NCBI RefSeq assembly: GCF_900112445.1
Contig: NZ_FOYY01000003.1
Span: 693,960-757,959, forward strand
Length of the DNA: 64,000 nucleotides
Direction: 5' to 3'
From: Thiomicrospira sp. ALE5
GTDB taxonomy: Bacteria > Pseudomonadota > Gammaproteobacteria > Thiomicrospirales > Thiomicrospiraceae
Shown here: one piece after another, positions 28,592 through 37,109 of the stretch
Numbering within the stretch: the first letter of the stretch is position 1
Layout of the letters: each line of letters begins with the position of its first letter
Translations under genes and position numbers: made by a program
The notes under the pieces: model-generated
Told to the model about the DNA's origin: nothing
The model's database searches: none
The model's input: the letters and a program-made list of their open reading frames with translations, nothing else

Positions 28592-30292
28592 ATGACTCAA
28601 AAAAAACACCCTATTGTAATAGACGAAAAATCCGGTGAAATCCTCACCAATATGCGAGCAACACCGGTACACAAAATGCCGGAAATACCGGCTGCATATC
28701 GCAGAGGCAAGGCTGGGCAACAGCTTGAAATTTTATTTCGTGTGATGTGGTTTAAAAATCATCCGGCATTGGCTACGCTATACATGGGCATCAATGAATT
28801 TGGAACACTTTATTGCTATCTTAATGGATGGTATTACACTTTCGATAGCCAAGAATTCAAAGATCAACTCACCAAAATAGCCATTCAAGACCTAGGCATG
28901 GCTGATCTTGCGCCCAAAGTGATAGATAATACGTTCATTCTGCTCAGAACCAATACGCATCTTTGGTTTAAAGACGCTGAAATTGTTACAAATCCAAGCA
29001 TCAGAGTGATTGACCAAAGGCATTACTACATTGGTTATGCACTTCAGCCGGGCAATGTCATTCCATTGCTTCCACTGCCGCAAAACAACTCACCTTTTCC
29101 TCAAGGCGTGTTTGTACCCACCGGTGCAAAATGGCCTCAATATGCCCAACATTATGATGATTTTAGTTCACAAACCTTAATTAATGCGCGTGCTAACGCG
29201 ATAGCCTACACAACAAATTTATTGCAGCTCATCAACCAAATCGGTGTGCCTGATAAACTTGGTATGATTACGCTGGCTTCGCTTGTTCATACGCTAATTG
29301 GTAAACAACACCTGTTAGTTGAAATTACCGGAAACAATGAAGCGCACGGTCTAACCGTTTTTAAGACAATTAAAGCCTTGATTGATGACACTCTTGAACC
29401 CAGCAAACCCTTACCCAAAAAGCTTGAGCAGGTAATGCGATACGGCTTTAATGAATATTTAATTTCTTTTGTATTGCATACATACAAAAAAATGAATGAA
29501 GATGTACAGGCAGGCATTATTGAGTTTCTAGACGGTACGGCTATTGTCGCAGCCCAACCCAAAGCCAAATACTCCACGCTGTGCCGTCTTAAAAGACCTA
29601 TGCTAATCAAAGCACCCGAGTCGGTTATAACCCTGCCCGCCCTTTATCAACGCACAGTATCTTTACACCTGCCGGAAAATTGTGTTTTTGTACCCAGTGC
29701 ACACATCGATCTTGCTCTAATAGATAACGCCAGAATTGAGCTTTTACGCTTAACTCAACTGGTCTCACACACCATCTACCCTAGCTTTTGTCAGAGCCAA
29801 GTGCCTTATACCGTTGATATATACGGGTTTGACAATATGCAGGGCTTTATTCGGCTTGGTTGTGAGATTTCTTATCTGATTCACGGCACACCCCAAAAAT
29901 TCGTTGATGAGTTCATTGAGTGGTCAAATCAAAATGCCTTTTTAAGATTGGATAACAATGACTCGGCTTACTTGGTTTATTTGTGGGCAAAAGACCATCC
30001 TGGGGTATCGGTTACGCAATCGTTAAAAGAGTGGCTAAATGAACTTGATTATTACGCACAAGGTGAAGGTGTGAGTCTTGAAATCTTATCGCCTAGAAAA
30101 TTCGGTGCAGATTTAAAACAGGCTCATTCCCTACTCCAAGATCTTGGCGTGAAATGCGTCTCTCATGGACGCTCAAAACGACTGAGTGAGTGGACATTTG
30201 AGGTTGACCCACAGATCGGTATTAACAAGTCTATTGTGGTGAACTTTAACCATAACCCCGTCTTACAGGGCATCAGTGCGGCCTACGTTTAG
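28592..30292 (+). CDS. Uncharacterised 566-aa protein, possible degenerate P-loop ATPase
   Basis: I do not recognise this as a named family. Around residues 225-275 the layout (LASLVHTLIGKQHLLVEITG, nine residues, then VFKTIKALIDDTLEPSKPLP) resembles the core of phage and plasmid AAA ATPases that read as LxGxxGSGKST followed by a helix ending LIDPS and a leucine-proline motif. However, GNNEAHGLT replaces the P-loop, so the Lys-Ser/Thr pair is missing. The C-terminal part (about 440-560) contains a helical domain and FNHNPVLQG. There is no signal peptide. GGAGG precedes the ATG. It is followed 121 bp later by a HerA-like ATPase on the same strand, so the two may work together. The degenerate-ATPase idea is inference. 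Confidence 0.6.
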   Translation: MTQKKHPIVIDEKSGEILTNMRATPVHKMPEIPAAYRRGKAGQQLEILFRVMWFKNHPALATLYMGINEFGTLYCYLNGWYYTFDSQEFKDQLTKIAIQDLGMADLAPKVIDNTFILLRTNTHLWFKDAEIVTNPSIRVIDQRHYYIGYALQPGNVIPLLPLPQNNSPFPQGVFVPTGAKWPQYAQHYDDFSSQTLINARANAIAYTTNLLQLINQIGVPDKLGMITLASLVHTLIGKQHLLVEITGNNEAHGLTVFKTIKALIDDTLEPSKPLPKKLEQVMRYGFNEYLISFVLHTYKKMNEDVQAGIIEFLDGTAIVAAQPKAKYSTLCRLKRPMLIKAPESVITLPALYQRTVSLHLPENCVFVPSAHIDLALIDNARIELLRLTQLVSHTIYPSFCQSQVPYTVDIYGFDNMQGFIRLGCEISYLIHGTPQKFVDEFIEWSNQNAFLRLDNNDSAYLVYLWAKDHPGVSVTQSLKEWLNELDYYAQGEGVSLEILSPRKFGADLKQAHSLLQDLGVKCVSHGRSKRLSEWTFEVDPQIGINKSIVVNFNHNPVLQGISAAYV

Positions 30293-30327
30293 GCTGCGAC
30301 ATTACGACATCTAATTTAATTTTTTTT

Positions 30328-30387
30328 GACATTAGCGGGGTTTAAGTGGCTATTTGGCTGAATTCTGTAAAACAACCCCGCAATGTC
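30328..30387 (+). promoter_or_regulatory. Inverted repeat between the paired ATPase genes
   Basis: GACATTaGCGGGGTT (30328-30342) is the near-perfect inverse of AACCCCGCAATGTC (30374-30387), with a loop of about 31 bases. A further GCGACATT occurs upstream at about 30297. The structure lies directly ahead of the ribosome binding site AAGGA of the HerA-like gene. It could be a binding site, an attenuator or an RNA processing hairpin. Confidence 0.5.
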
Positions 30388-30413
30388 GCATCAAACAAGA
30401 AGGATTCTTAAAC

Positions 30414-31682
30414 ATGCTTAATCATATTGTTAACGGAAAAAAAGTTCCCATGTTTCCCAAAGCTCAGGCGCATATACCTCCTAAACTGCCATTCGATATT
30501 GCACTGGGTGTGAGTGCCGATAGCCAACAATACGGTTTAATCGGTGAGTCTGCCGGTCGAAAGATAGCCATTGATTTAAACCATCCGCAAACAATCATTT
30601 CGACTGGACTACAAGGTAGCGGTAAAAGCTATACTTGCGGGTCAATTTTAGAAATGTCTACGCAAAAATTTAACGGCATTAACTACCTACAACATGAAAT
30701 GGCTACGGTGGTGTTTCATTTTAGCGAAACCCAAACCTATACGTCAGAATCCTGTTCAATGATTCACCCAAATGACAACGCCCAACAAGTGCGTGAGTTA
30801 CAAGCAAAATATGGGGCAAGACCTAGCGGCTTGAATGACGTGATCATTCTCTGCCCTAAAGATAAAGTGGAACAACGCCAAGAAGAGCATCCAGATATAC
30901 AGGTTCTGCCATTACAATTCTCATCAAAACAACTTCATGCAAGTCATTGGAAGATTTTAATGGGGGCAGCTGGAAATGATGCAGCCTATTTGCGTTATCT
31001 GAATCAAATTATCAGGTTCTACCGAAACAACATCACCCTTGATATGCTGAAGGACAAAATCTTGAAATCTGGACTCAATGACAACATTATCAACCTTGCC
31101 ATGATGCGGCTTATGTTTGCTGAGCAGTTTATTTGTGAAGACAGTGATATTCACTCGCTACTCAAACCCGGTCGCCTCGTTATAGTCGATATACGTGATG
31201 AACTGACTGAAAAGAACGAAGCACTGGGGTTGTTTATTATCCTGCTTAACCTCTTCTCAGAGTCACGCTATCAGGGTAAGCCCTTTAACAAGGTTATTAT
31301 GTTTGATGAGTGCCATAAGTATATTAACAACCCATCGTTAGTAGGTGCACTCACTGAAGCCGTTCGTGAAATGCGTCATCGTGGTACAAGTGTGATTCTT
31401 GCCAGCCAAGATCCGCAATCCATCCCAACAACCTTGATTGAGCTTGCTTCGATCATTCTGATGCATAAGTTTAATTCACCGCAATGGCTTAAACATTTAC
31501 AGCTATCCAATTCAGCCTTATTAAATGTCTCACCTGAAAAGCTCAATACCCTAAAACCCGGTGAGGCCTATATATGGGCGAGCAAATCAACCGATATAGG
31601 CTTTAGTCGCCAAGCCAATAAGATTATGAGCCGCCCTAGGGTTACGAAACATGGAGGGGATACATTGACAGCGATTAGATAG
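30414..31682 (+). CDS. HerA/FtsK-like P-loop ATPase
   Basis: A 423-residue protein from the start at 30414, supported by AAGGA nine bases upstream; the open frame begins at 30354. Walker A is GLQGSGKSY with Lys71, Walker B is VIMFDECHKYI with Asp298-Glu299, and a sensor-like LASQDPQSIP follows. The overall design (ATP-binding site, HEMATVVFHFSE insertion, then the FDECHK and REMRHRGTSVILASQ segments) fits the HerA/TraD-like branch of DNA-pumping ATPases. There is no membrane segment, so it is not a typical type IV coupling protein. HerA-like ATPases appear in several defence systems and in DNA processing. The neighbour upstream is the degenerate-P-loop candidate; the gene downstream is convergent, only seven bases away. 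Confidence 0.8.
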   Translation: MLNHIVNGKKVPMFPKAQAHIPPKLPFDIALGVSADSQQYGLIGESAGRKIAIDLNHPQTIISTGLQGSGKSYTCGSILEMSTQKFNGINYLQHEMATVVFHFSETQTYTSESCSMIHPNDNAQQVRELQAKYGARPSGLNDVIILCPKDKVEQRQEEHPDIQVLPLQFSSKQLHASHWKILMGAAGNDAAYLRYLNQIIRFYRNNITLDMLKDKILKSGLNDNIINLAMMRLMFAEQFICEDSDIHSLLKPGRLVIVDIRDELTEKNEALGLFIILLNLFSESRYQGKPFNKVIMFDECHKYINNPSLVGALTEAVREMRHRGTSVILASQDPQSIPTTLIELASIILMHKFNSPQWLKHLQLSNSALLNVSPEKLNTLKPGEAYIWASKSTDIGFSRQANKIMSRPRVTKHGGDTLTAIR

Positions 31683-31689
31683 CCGTTAC

Positions 31690-33390
31690 TCAGTTATAAG
31701 CTTTTGGTAAGTCCTGATACCAGATATAAGGCGGCGCTAAATCTGGTGGTGTGTTTTCTGATTGTGCAAACTCAGCCGCATGGTTGAGTAAGTGTATAAA
31801 ACAACGATCACCTTCGCGCTTATATTGGCAGTGAGTTATATCGAGCCTAAGCGGTCCCTGAGGCGCTTTTAACATGGCTTCCAGGGTGAAAGAGGCCGCC
31901 GCTAAAATACGCTGCTCCCAAGGCTTTGAAGTGTGATTCACTAAGTCATAAAGTGACTTTGAAATCAGCAGGCCCAGTTTAAGCTTGCGCTGCCCTTTGT
32001 AGAGGACTTCTTTTTGAAGTCCAAACACTTTATATTCTGGATTTCGTTTTTTAAAAAATTTAGGCCATCCATGCGTATTTATTGGCTGACCGTAGGCTGG
32101 TACAGTGACATACCAATCTTGATTAAACTCAAGTTGTAAATCACGGTTCAATTCACGAATGAAGCCAGGAATGACCGGCGTACTATACGATTGTTGCAGT
32201 GCTTGCTCATTAAGCTCTAGCTCGAAAGACAGCATAACGATTGAACGATGATGGTGTTGAATACTTTCTTCAAGGTAGCGATTTACACCTTGTAAATCTC
32301 GTAAAATGTAATCGTTGTGATCTAGCTGACTGTAAAGATCTAACTCGTGGTGTGAGAGCTCAAACCCATCGCTTTGATTAAAGGGATTAAACAAGGGGAG
32401 CTTAACCTGAAAACGATGTAAACGTTCAGCCCGTTGTGTGCCTTTTGGATTACGCTTGGCCGAGGAGCTTTGCGTGACCTTTATAAAGCCCTTAGCGCCT
32501 GACTGTAGCCTTTGTTTGCTTGCAGCCTTACATAGGTAGCACCCCGCAAAAATCACATGCTCAAGCTGCTCAAGTTTACTTTGTTTACGAACCGAGGTGT
32601 CGTGATGTTTGGACGGTGACCAAGACTTAGCAAAATGCACTAAACCCTGATTAAACACCTTTTCAATATGGGCACTGTTAGGGGTATTCAAACGCCAGTC
32701 AGTGTTGGTTTTATCGACAAATGTTCGATCATAACCTAATAAGGCACTCGCCCAAGCGGCCAGTATTTTACGCCCTAAGCTGTCTTGTTGAAGTAAGGTA
32801 TTATTTAAAGGCCATTGATGAGGATGAGTCGGTTCACCGTTCTCATTCCACTGTTTAATATGCGGTTTACCAAAATCCCCCAAAGACCGGTGTTGATGAC
32901 CATTAAACAATAACAGACAATGAATATGCAGACCCCGCTCCGGTGCCACTTCAATAGAACGAAAAAACCGCACCGCTAAATCACGCTGATTACCGGAATG
33001 TGCAAGCTTGCTATTTAGATGATTCAACTGCTCATTTAATGAGCGAATAAACTTAGAAAAGTAATCCTGCGCTAAACGTTGTTCTTGTGACCAGTCTGTT
33101 GGAAAATAAAGATCAACCCGTGTGGCAAATACCCTGTCCCATTGTAAGTAGGTCGTGACGGTGGTTTCAATCATTTTGTTTAGGGCATCCACCAGTAATG
33201 GCCCTTTATCGGTTAGGATACGATACCCGTTATGAAACGTAGCATGGGTGACGTTTAAACTCATTAACTTCGTATGAGTTAAACGTCCCTGCCGGTAAGC
33301 CTTCGCTTCACCTTTGAATTTTTTGGTATTAGCAAAGCGGCGCTGCTTGTTATGGGGTTTAGTTTTTTGTGTCAGTGTTGCGTTAATCAT
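31690..33390 (-). CDS. Inovirus Gp2/YagK-YfjJ-like HUH replication initiator
   Basis: A 566-residue protein with the metal-binding HUH motif GLHIHCLLLFNG (His155, His157) and a downstream tyrosine motif CYLCKAASKQ (Tyr285, Lys288), spaced as in inovirus Gp2/YagK-YfjJ proteins, which resemble rolling-circle Rep nucleases. RVDLYFPTDW near residue 93 fits the first conserved strand. It would nick one DNA strand through the Tyr and start replication or mobilisation of the island. AGGAG lies upstream of the ATG. The region directly upstream has inverted repeats that could be its target. It is longer than the usual family members, with an extra C-terminal part (about 350-566) that I do not recognise. 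Confidence 0.78.
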   Translation of the reverse strand: MINATLTQKTKPHNKQRRFANTKKFKGEAKAYRQGRLTHTKLMSLNVTHATFHNGYRILTDKGPLLVDALNKMIETTVTTYLQWDRVFATRVDLYFPTDWSQEQRLAQDYFSKFIRSLNEQLNHLNSKLAHSGNQRDLAVRFFRSIEVAPERGLHIHCLLLFNGHQHRSLGDFGKPHIKQWNENGEPTHPHQWPLNNTLLQQDSLGRKILAAWASALLGYDRTFVDKTNTDWRLNTPNSAHIEKVFNQGLVHFAKSWSPSKHHDTSVRKQSKLEQLEHVIFAGCYLCKAASKQRLQSGAKGFIKVTQSSSAKRNPKGTQRAERLHRFQVKLPLFNPFNQSDGFELSHHELDLYSQLDHNDYILRDLQGVNRYLEESIQHHHRSIVMLSFELELNEQALQQSYSTPVIPGFIRELNRDLQLEFNQDWYVTVPAYGQPINTHGWPKFFKKRNPEYKVFGLQKEVLYKGQRKLKLGLLISKSLYDLVNHTSKPWEQRILAAASFTLEAMLKAPQGPLRLDITHCQYKREGDRCFIHLLNHAAEFAQSENTPPDLAPPYIWYQDLPKAYN

Positions 33391-33832
33391 GGTCTTAGCT
33401 CCTGTTGATAGATTAAACAGTGAGTAAGAACGGATATACTATGAGAAGATGTAAAAAGCCGTATTAGCTGGGTAAGCTGAATCGTGACTTTAGCTTATTA
33501 GCAGTCTTAGTGACTGCTTATTTTTGATGTAGTTATATTAAGTATAATAACAACATAAATAACCCGCAAGTCTAGACCGGTTTATTCGTCTTTTTACAAG
33601 TGTTGTCCGTTTTTTATCTTTCAAAACCCTAGCGTGTCCTTACCCGCGAGTTTCGGAAAACTTACTCATAGTATATGACAACGATCAGTTTATTTTTACA
33701 CTTTTAATTCAAAAGATTAATTAATACAATTATCTAAGTAATTCATTAGAATGATAGTTTTAACACGTCGAAATGATAGTCTAACCAAGATAGCCTTGAT
33801 TTCCCCTGCTCAAATAAGCTATGAAACACCAG
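33391..33832. other. Repeat-bearing AT-rich region, possible origin next to Rep-like gene
   Basis: About 440 bp without a gene. A 12-bp inverted repeat lies at 33434-33445 (ATATACTATGAG) and 33665-33676 (CTCATAGTATAT), and an outer 8-bp pair at 33421-33428 and 33661-33668 (TGAGTAAG / CTTACTCA). Inside is a hairpin GCAGTC-ttagt-GACTGC (33501-33517) followed by a T-rich run. ATGATAGT occurs twice, at about 33752 and 33773. Position directly upstream of a Rep-like HUH gene suggests a replication or nicking origin, but nothing proves it. Confidence 0.4.
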
Positions 33833-35182
33833 TCAGTAAACCACCATCACCTCATCAATCCTAGTAGTATAGCGGGGTGAACACATCGCCCTGCGCATGG
33901 CCCATTGCTCTTTTTGCTTTAACCCCTGCGATGCCAGCTCCAAAGACCCTTTTCCGAATTTCGCATTGACCTTATCCATGACAGACATCAGCGCATCGGA
34001 CTTAGGATTGGCGCTGTATTGCGGGTCGGGCGCAAAAACATCCAGCTGCATCGCCCCTTTTACGCTGATCTCACCCAAACATACAGCCGCTTTGTGATAG
34101 GCACATCCAGGTTGATAAATGCGCTTGAGTAGACGTTTAGCGAGTTTGGTGATTAAGATGGTACTGTCCGTGGGATAGACTAACCCCATGGCATGGTGAT
34201 TGGCATAAAAGGGTTGGTCTTGTTTAAAGGGATTGGTACGGATCGATACACTCAGATACTGACACACACCATGCTGTTGGCGCAACTTTTCAGCAGCACG
34301 GGCAGCATAGGTGGCAACTGCTTGTTCGAGCTTTTTGAGATCATGCACCGGTTGACCAAACGATTTGGAGCGCACGATTTGTTTTTTATCTGGTGGTACC
34401 ATCTCCAAAGTTAAGCAGGCCTGGCCATTTAACTCGCGTACCATTCGCTCCATGATGACCCCAAACTGCTTACGCAGAGTTTTGATATTGGCCACCTTAA
34501 GATCATAGGCACTTTTGATACCCATGGCGACAAGCTTATCCGCATAGCGTCTTCCCACCCCCCACACATCGCCAATCTCAACTTGCTTGAGGAGCGCATT
34601 TAAGGTGTCTTCACTCACAGCGGTCAGATCCAGCACCCCTTTGAACTGCACACGTTTTTTAGCCAAATGATTGGCTAACTTGGCAAGGGTTTTAGACGAG
34701 CCAATCCCGACAGCTACCGGCAACCCCAGCCCTTGATGAATCTTTTGTTTGATCATCTGAGCATAGGCGGTTAGGTCGCCCACTAATCCTGTCATCCCCG
34801 TGAGATCTAGAAACGACTCATCAATCGAATAGATCTCTTGTGCCGCCGCGAACTCTCCAAGCATACGATGCATCCGCGCACTCATATCGCCATAGAGCTC
34901 ATAGTTAGAACTAAACACGGCGGTATTGTGTCGTTCTAAAAAGGACGCAACTTTAAAGTAGGGTTGAAACATCATACTGGTGGGTTTGGCTGACGCGTAA
35001 CCACCTGAGCCATAGTTTTGGGTATGTTGGTTGGCCAAATCTTTGGCGATTTGATTTGCTGCCACGATACAGCCGTCGTTATTCGATAGCACCACAACGG
35101 GACGCTTGGCGAGGTCTGGCCGAAATGAAATTTCACAGGACGCATAAAAACTGTTGGCATCGACGAGGGCAAAGATAAGCAT
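33833..35182 (-). CDS. umuC: Y-family DNA polymerase UmuC
   Basis: A 449-residue translesion polymerase. Start chosen at 35182 (MLIFALVDANSFYASCE), because GGAG is six bases upstream there and only one base from the ATG at 35194. Catalytic carboxylates are in ALVDANSFY and in the palm motif YSIDESFLDL; the UmuC-type VVLSNNDGCIVAANQIAK and the little-finger region KSFGQPV are present. In E. coli UmuC works as Pol V with processed UmuD and is SOS controlled. No umuD lies nearby and I could not see a clear LexA box upstream, so partner and regulation are unknown; it may use a chromosomal UmuD elsewhere. Confidence 0.93.
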   Translation of the reverse strand: MLIFALVDANSFYASCEISFRPDLAKRPVVVLSNNDGCIVAANQIAKDLANQHTQNYGSGGYASAKPTSMMFQPYFKVASFLERHNTAVFSSNYELYGDMSARMHRMLGEFAAAQEIYSIDESFLDLTGMTGLVGDLTAYAQMIKQKIHQGLGLPVAVGIGSSKTLAKLANHLAKKRVQFKGVLDLTAVSEDTLNALLKQVEIGDVWGVGRRYADKLVAMGIKSAYDLKVANIKTLRKQFGVIMERMVRELNGQACLTLEMVPPDKKQIVRSKSFGQPVHDLKKLEQAVATYAARAAEKLRQQHGVCQYLSVSIRTNPFKQDQPFYANHHAMGLVYPTDSTILITKLAKRLLKRIYQPGCAYHKAAVCLGEISVKGAMQLDVFAPDPQYSANPKSDALMSVMDKVNAKFGKGSLELASQGLKQKEQWAMRRAMCSPRYTTRIDEVMVVY

Positions 35183-35292
35183 CACATACTCCACTTTTTG
35201 AAATATGTTACATCGCTTGATTGGTGTTACACAAGCATTAAATGCGTAAAATAGAGAACTTACTTATTTGATGATATGACAATATCTAGTAA

Positions 35293-35766
35293 TTGGGTTT
35301 ACAATCAATCCCATTATTTTGTATCGAACAGATGTATTCAGGACACGCCCTCATGAGAAGACTCCGACTTACGCTATCTAGAGATGATCGACTCAAACCT
35401 TATCGGCCCAACAAAAAAGCAATTGGTAAACTGCTCATATTCATGCAGGGTATCTTGAACGTCCCAGATGAGAAGTTAGCCAACCTTTTTGAGAGTTCAC
35501 AATGGTGTTTGCGCTGCACACAAACTGGACGGGGTGACGGTTATGCCACAGTGAGCATTTACTTTGCGGATTTAATTTGTCCTACCGGGCTCATGGCGCT
35601 AAAACGTGAAGCACCTGACCAATATCGGAAAACGCCCTTTGTGGAGCCTGTTCGACCCAGTCAAGCGACCCTAGATCATGTCTGCAAAGTGCGACGCCTT
35701 CGACAACCGCCTCTGCCCACGCCTATTCCGATAAGAGAGTTTTTGGAATCCGTACAGGTTAAGTAA
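35293..35766 (+). CDS. Hypothetical protein divergent from umuC
   Basis: A 157-residue protein, not recognised. A basic N-terminus (RRLRLTLSRDDRLKPYRPNKK), then FMQGILNVPDEKLANLFESS and two Cys in WCLRCTQTGRGDGYATVSIYF. Met21 (35353) may be the true start, since residues 1-20 look unlike the rest. It is divergent from umuC with about 110 bp between, so the two could share a control region. No signal peptide or membrane helix is evident. Function is unknown; a regulatory or DNA-binding role is possible given the basic N-terminus, but no classic helix-turn-helix is clear. Confidence 0.6.
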   Translation: MGLQSIPLFCIEQMYSGHALMRRLRLTLSRDDRLKPYRPNKKAIGKLLIFMQGILNVPDEKLANLFESSQWCLRCTQTGRGDGYATVSIYFADLICPTGLMALKREAPDQYRKTPFVEPVRPSQATLDHVCKVRRLRQPPLPTPIPIREFLESVQVK

Positions 35767-35776
35767 TCGATTGCGT

Positions 35777-36709
35777 TTAGCGACAATTACCGGCTTTTCG
35801 ATAGCCAGCATCAATAGCTTCTTGTTCACTATCCCATTCAATACGATTAACCGGTGCAATCGCATCGTAGCTTGGACAATGAGGTAGATGATAAATTTTG
35901 CTGTTTTTATTGCCACGCACAGGCCCAGTTATCGCTTGAGTTGCCGCAGGATGGCTTGCCGGGATCTCACTCACCAAGCCTGACATAGACGGCTTAAATC
36001 CTTCATGCCATCGTTTTTCCCCGGTCACAAACGGATTGTTATGGCCCATTCTGGATGCAATTCTCTGATCACGTTCACGCTCCCAGTCGGACACAGGAAA
36101 TTGCTTATCCCATGCCATAAACAATTGCTGCTGTTGACGCGAGAGTGTGAGTCCATAGAAATCCGCAAAGTAAAAGTAGACACGGGCTGCCATGCCTTTC
36201 ACTTCATCGCGGGGTTCAGCCACACGTTGCTGAAAATCAACTTTAAAATCACACTGACCATGTTGGTATGGCGTGCTCGGTAACACCCCAAACCTGAAGT
36301 TAGAGCGGTCTGCATTGATCTCACCCACCGAAATAGTGAGGTTGTGCATATCCGCTTCCATTAAATTAAAGACGGGGTCGGTGCGCTGACAGTTTTGACG
36401 ACCACCATTTTGCCAACACTGGCGCTGCTGACCGACTGAGCTAATTGGCACAATATGTTCCCATTCGGTTCGTGCAGCGCGGACTTCTTGTGCTCGCACT
36501 TGATAACCGCAAGAGGCATGATTAACTCGACCACCCGAACGACCAACCCATTCCCAATTACAACCACAGTAAAACTCACCACCGATTTGATGGCGGTCAA
36601 AATAGACGTATTGCTTAGACTCAATTTTAGCTCGGTCAAAGTTAGCAGGCGCCGCATGAACGCTCGTTACGATTAGGGCAAAAACAAGAATCCAAGACTT
36701 TAAAATCAT
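35777..36709 (-). CDS. Secreted endonuclease I family nuclease with C-terminal Zn-finger-like domain
   Basis: A 310-residue protein. Residues 1-19 are a signal peptide (LVFALIVTSVHA). The EndA/Vvn-type nuclease core shows the metal-binding motif [11 protein letters not shown] (His85) and [19 protein letters not shown] (about 116-134); paired cysteines in CGCNW, CGY, CWQ and NCQ may form disulfides. The C-terminal segment (about 264-310: NSKIYHLPHCPSY through AGYRKAGNC) is the Ada-type metal-binding module often fused to secreted nucleases. It would degrade DNA in the periplasm or medium. A decayed copy of its 5' half lies at 42520-42915, on the other side of the helicase gene. It ends ten bases from the convergent 157-aa gene. 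Confidence 0.9.
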   Translation of the reverse strand: MILKSWILVFALIVTSVHAAPANFDRAKIESKQYVYFDRHQIGGEFYCGCNWEWVGRSGGRVNHASCGYQVRAQEVRAARTEWEHIVPISSVGQQRQCWQNGGRQNCQRTDPVFNLMEADMHNLTISVGEINADRSNFRFGVLPSTPYQHGQCDFKVDFQQRVAEPRDEVKGMAARVYFYFADFYGLTLSRQQQQLFMAWDKQFPVSDWERERDQRIASRMGHNNPFVTGEKRWHEGFKPSMSGLVSEIPASHPAATQAITGPVRGNKNSKIYHLPHCPSYDAIAPVNRIEWDSEQEAIDAGYRKAGNCR

Positions 36710-37109
36710 AACAAGACCAATACGATGTTGATAAGCTTTATATTAACAGAACTGTCTGGTAATTGGCTTTTTGAAAAACTTTAGTGAGATATGTTGTCAT
36801 TACAAAACGATTACTTGTCTGTTGTACATTACGCTTGCCTTTGTGTTATTCTCCATTGAAATTAAACTCACTATAGCTTGGAAAAATATCTTCCATTTTT
36901 TGAAGTTAAGAAATCATTATTTTTTTGTATTTTTTTAGCACTTTCCACTACAATCTTAAAGAGCTAGCCTCTAACAGTGCACGTTGCAGTGCTCTTAATC
37001 AGTAGCCAAAACATCTCAAATACAGTATCGTTTGATACGTGCGCTTCTATAAGAATCGGTAATATAAGCAACAAAAAATTTTTAAACGCCATATCCAGGA
37101 CGTATCTTA
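36710..37109. promoter_or_regulatory. AT-rich divergent spacer between endonuclease I and Hhe-like gene
   Basis: 400 bp without a gene, very rich in A and T runs around 36890-36950. It must contain the promoters of the endonuclease (minus) and the large helicase (plus). No specific boxes are supportable. The first 20 or so bases beyond the endonuclease start still resemble the sequence around 42910, so the flanking duplication ends in this region. Confidence 0.4.

Noticed and set aside
30414-31682. Type IV coupling protein (TraD/VirD4)
   Set aside because: No N-terminal membrane helices, and no relaxase or pilus genes in the island.
35183-35292. LexA/SOS box upstream of umuC
   Set aside because: I looked for CTG-N10-CAG-like sequence between umuC and the divergent gene and did not find a convincing match.
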